In this document: positions 17,078-18,573 of the stretch, piece by piece
How positions within the stretch are numbered: the first letter of the stretch is position 1
Layout: the number at the start of each line of letters is the position of its first letter
Origin: Amoebophilaceae bacterium
GTDB taxonomy: Bacteria > Bacteroidota > Bacteroidia > Cytophagales > Amoebophilaceae
Direction: 5' to 3'
DNA length: 18,573 nt
Assembly (NCBI GenBank): GCA_023257955.1
Contig: JALRAY010000018.1
Coordinates: forward strand, 1 to 18,573
Made by a program: the position numbers and the translations under genes
The notes under the pieces: model-generated
Databases searched by the model: none
Told to the model about the DNA's origin: nothing
The model's input: only the letters and a program-made list of their open reading frames with translations

Positions 17078-17134
17078 ATATCCCTTTTATATACACGCTC
17101 CTGTTGATAATGGAGTAATAATTTCGAGTTATAG
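17078..17134 (+). repeat. Rpn-flanking repeat, copy C
   Basis: ATATCCC...ATATACAC, CCTGTTGATAATGGAGTA and AATTTCGAGTTATAG match copies A and B. It starts 9 bp after the Rpn stop, the same spacing as copy B, and ends 7 bp before the nuoM stop. The 3' hairpin of A and B is not kept. Confidence 0.85.
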
Positions 17135-17141
17135 AAGATGT

Positions 17142-18573
17142 TTAATGACTAGCAAGAGCCATCATCCCTGCTACCAACTCCCCTATCGCACCTTGGGAAG
17201 CATGCAACACACAGCTAGGACATATCCCTAGATACATCACCAACAACAGCACCATCACTAAGAAAGCCATCTCATGGCGACGCAGGTCTGGTAGATCTCC
17301 GGCACATGCAGCAGGTAACGCTACCTTGCCAAAAAACATCTGCTGGATCACCCGTACATAATACGCCGCATTCAAGAACATACCCATGCTACAAACGATC
17401 CCCATCCACAACGGGAGCAACCCCAGCGTAGCTGACCGAAAAACCCCTAGCAAGATCAACCATTCCGCCATAAAACCCGAAAAGCCGGGAATCCCCATCG
17501 CTGCCGCAAACGCCAATGCGGTAAACGCCGTATAACACGGCACAACACCCGCTAAGCCCCCGTAATGCGGGATACACCTATCTTGCGTCCGACCATCTAA
17601 CATCGCTACCAACAAAAAGAGCAGACTCACAATCAAGCCATGACTCAGCAGCTGATATAAAGCCCCCTGCATACCATCTACCGTTCCGGAGCTCATGCCT
17701 ACCAAAAATAATCCCATATGCGCAATAGAGGAATATGCCACCAATTGCTTTAAATCCCGCGCCGCCAAGGCATTCAACCCCGCATAGAGCATCGAAATGA
17801 TACCTATAGCACCGATCCACCAGCTATAATACATTGCTCCCTCTGGTACGATGCCATACATACGAAAGAGCCCATACCCACCAATCTTCAACACAATCCC
17901 CGCAAGGATAATAGAAATAGGCGTAGGCGCCGCTACGTGCGCCACAGGCAACCAACTATGGAAGGGAAAAGCTGCTAGCTTAATCAGCAATCCGCATACA
18001 AACACCAAAAAAGCCACCAAGCGCGCCGGGTGCCCCAGCAGTAGGTGAGTAGTGCCCGTCTCCAACAAGCTACCTGGTAGGAAGCATTCCGGATGCTTCA
18101 GCAAGGTCATATCAAAAGTATGGACTACATGCGCCAAAGGAATTTGTTGATTGCGGATAGCGGTTTGCACCAACCCATACACCTCCTTTGTCGGTAATGG
18201 CACGTTCGCCGCTTCCCACAACCTGGCTTGTATCCCTGTTGCGATGGGATCATACGCAGATAGCCCCAAAACGATGGTAACAACCAGCATACACAAAGCA
18301 CCTAGGAACGTATACAAGAAGAAGATATTCGCCGCTTGTGGATACTTCCGCTCGCCCCAAAAGGCAATGAAGCAATACAGCGGAATAAGCGCCAACTCAA
18401 ACAAGAAGCAGAATAAAAACAAGTCCAGCGTCGCCAAACACCCCATGATGATCGCATTCAAGCTCAGTAAAAGCAGGGCATATGCTTTAAAGGCTTGCGT
18501 GATGCGAAAAGAAGCCATCGTGGCAATACCGATAATCACCCATGCCAAGCCGATGAACCCGAAGTTGATGCCA
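17142..18573 (-). CDS. nuoM: NADH-quinone oxidoreductase subunit M (ND4 type); 5' end outside window
   Basis: NuoM is one of the antiporter-like proton-pumping membrane subunits of respiratory complex I. The visible 476 residues are strongly hydrophobic with many membrane segments and family motifs: LFELALIPLY (conserved Glu), LLIKLAAFPFHSWLPVAH (conserved Lys), the PTPISIILAGIVLKIGGYG stretch, and LKQLVAYSSIAHMGL. The C-terminal segment MAFLVMVLLLVMYLGICP is typical. The frame stays open through the right edge (…GINFGF ahead of GLAWVIIG), so a start at 18548 is not real and the first part, probably some tens of residues, is missing. Related Mrp antiporter subunit D is possible but less likely. 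nuoN would be expected just downstream, yet repeat copy C and an Rpn gene lie there instead. Confidence 0.9.
   Translation of the reverse strand, partial: GINFGFIGLAWVIIGIATMASFRITQAFKAYALLLLSLNAIIMGCLATLDLFLFCFLFELALIPLYCFIAFWGERKYPQAANIFFLYTFLGALCMLVVTIVLGLSAYDPIATGIQARLWEAANVPLPTKEVYGLVQTAIRNQQIPLAHVVHTFDMTLLKHPECFLPGSLLETGTTHLLLGHPARLVAFLVFVCGLLIKLAAFPFHSWLPVAHVAAPTPISIILAGIVLKIGGYGLFRMYGIVPEGAMYYSWWIGAIGIISMLYAGLNALAARDLKQLVAYSSIAHMGLFLVGMSSGTVDGMQGALYQLLSHGLIVSLLFLLVAMLDGRTQDRCIPHYGGLAGVVPCYTAFTALAFAAAMGIPGFSGFMAEWLILLGVFRSATLGLLPLWMGIVCSMGMFLNAAYYVRVIQQMFFGKVALPAACAGDLPDLRRHEMAFLVMVLLLVMYLGICPSCVLHASQGAIGELVAGMMALASH

Noticed and set aside
9683..17134. Repeat copies as a CRISPR array or terminal repeats of a classical insertion sequence
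   Set aside because: Copies are kilobases apart, direct rather than inverted, unequal in conservation, and surround Rpn genes, not a DDE transposase.

Overview
The window looks like part of the chromosome of an intracellular Bacteroidota bacterium, most likely of the Amoebophilaceae (Cardinium/Amoebophilus) type. This is an inference from: Rpn-family PD-(D/E)XK nuclease genes and their debris, large lineage-specific lipoproteins, genes without obvious Shine-Dalgarno sites, an AsmA-like protein and a Bacteroidota-style PdhA. No rRNA or marker phylogeny in the window confirms it.

Layout: (1) 1-400 holds debris of an Rpn gene: a 3' end broken at a T8 run, then an 81-bp duplicated internal piece. 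(2) 547-6936 is a tandem pair of paralogous lipoprotein-signal, multi-pass membrane proteins of no family I recognise. The first (547-4748, about 1400 codons, with a coiled coil of over 400 residues) is broken by two in-frame TAA codons and one frameshift. The second (4753-6936, 727 aa) is intact. (3) 6937-7404 is a gene-poor convergent spacer. (4) recF (minus) and pdhA (plus) are divergent, 73 bp apart. (5) 9683-10832 is an intact Rpn gene bracketed by two copies of a roughly 60-bp repeat. (6) lon and an asmA-like gene follow, probably cotranscribed. (7) 15966-17134 is a second Rpn gene, frameshifted in a T run near its start, again bracketed by copies of the same repeat. (8) A nuoM (complex I ND4-type) gene on the minus strand runs off the right edge.

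How it works together: the housekeeping genes (recF recombination repair, pdhA pyruvate oxidation, lon proteolysis, asmA-like envelope protein, nuoM respiration) are ordinary. The interesting parts are the decaying or recoded lipoprotein pair and the repeat-bounded Rpn units. The latter look like small mobile or recombination cassettes inserted next to pdhA/lon and between asmA-like and nuoM. No CRISPR array, tRNA, rRNA or classical insertion sequence was seen.
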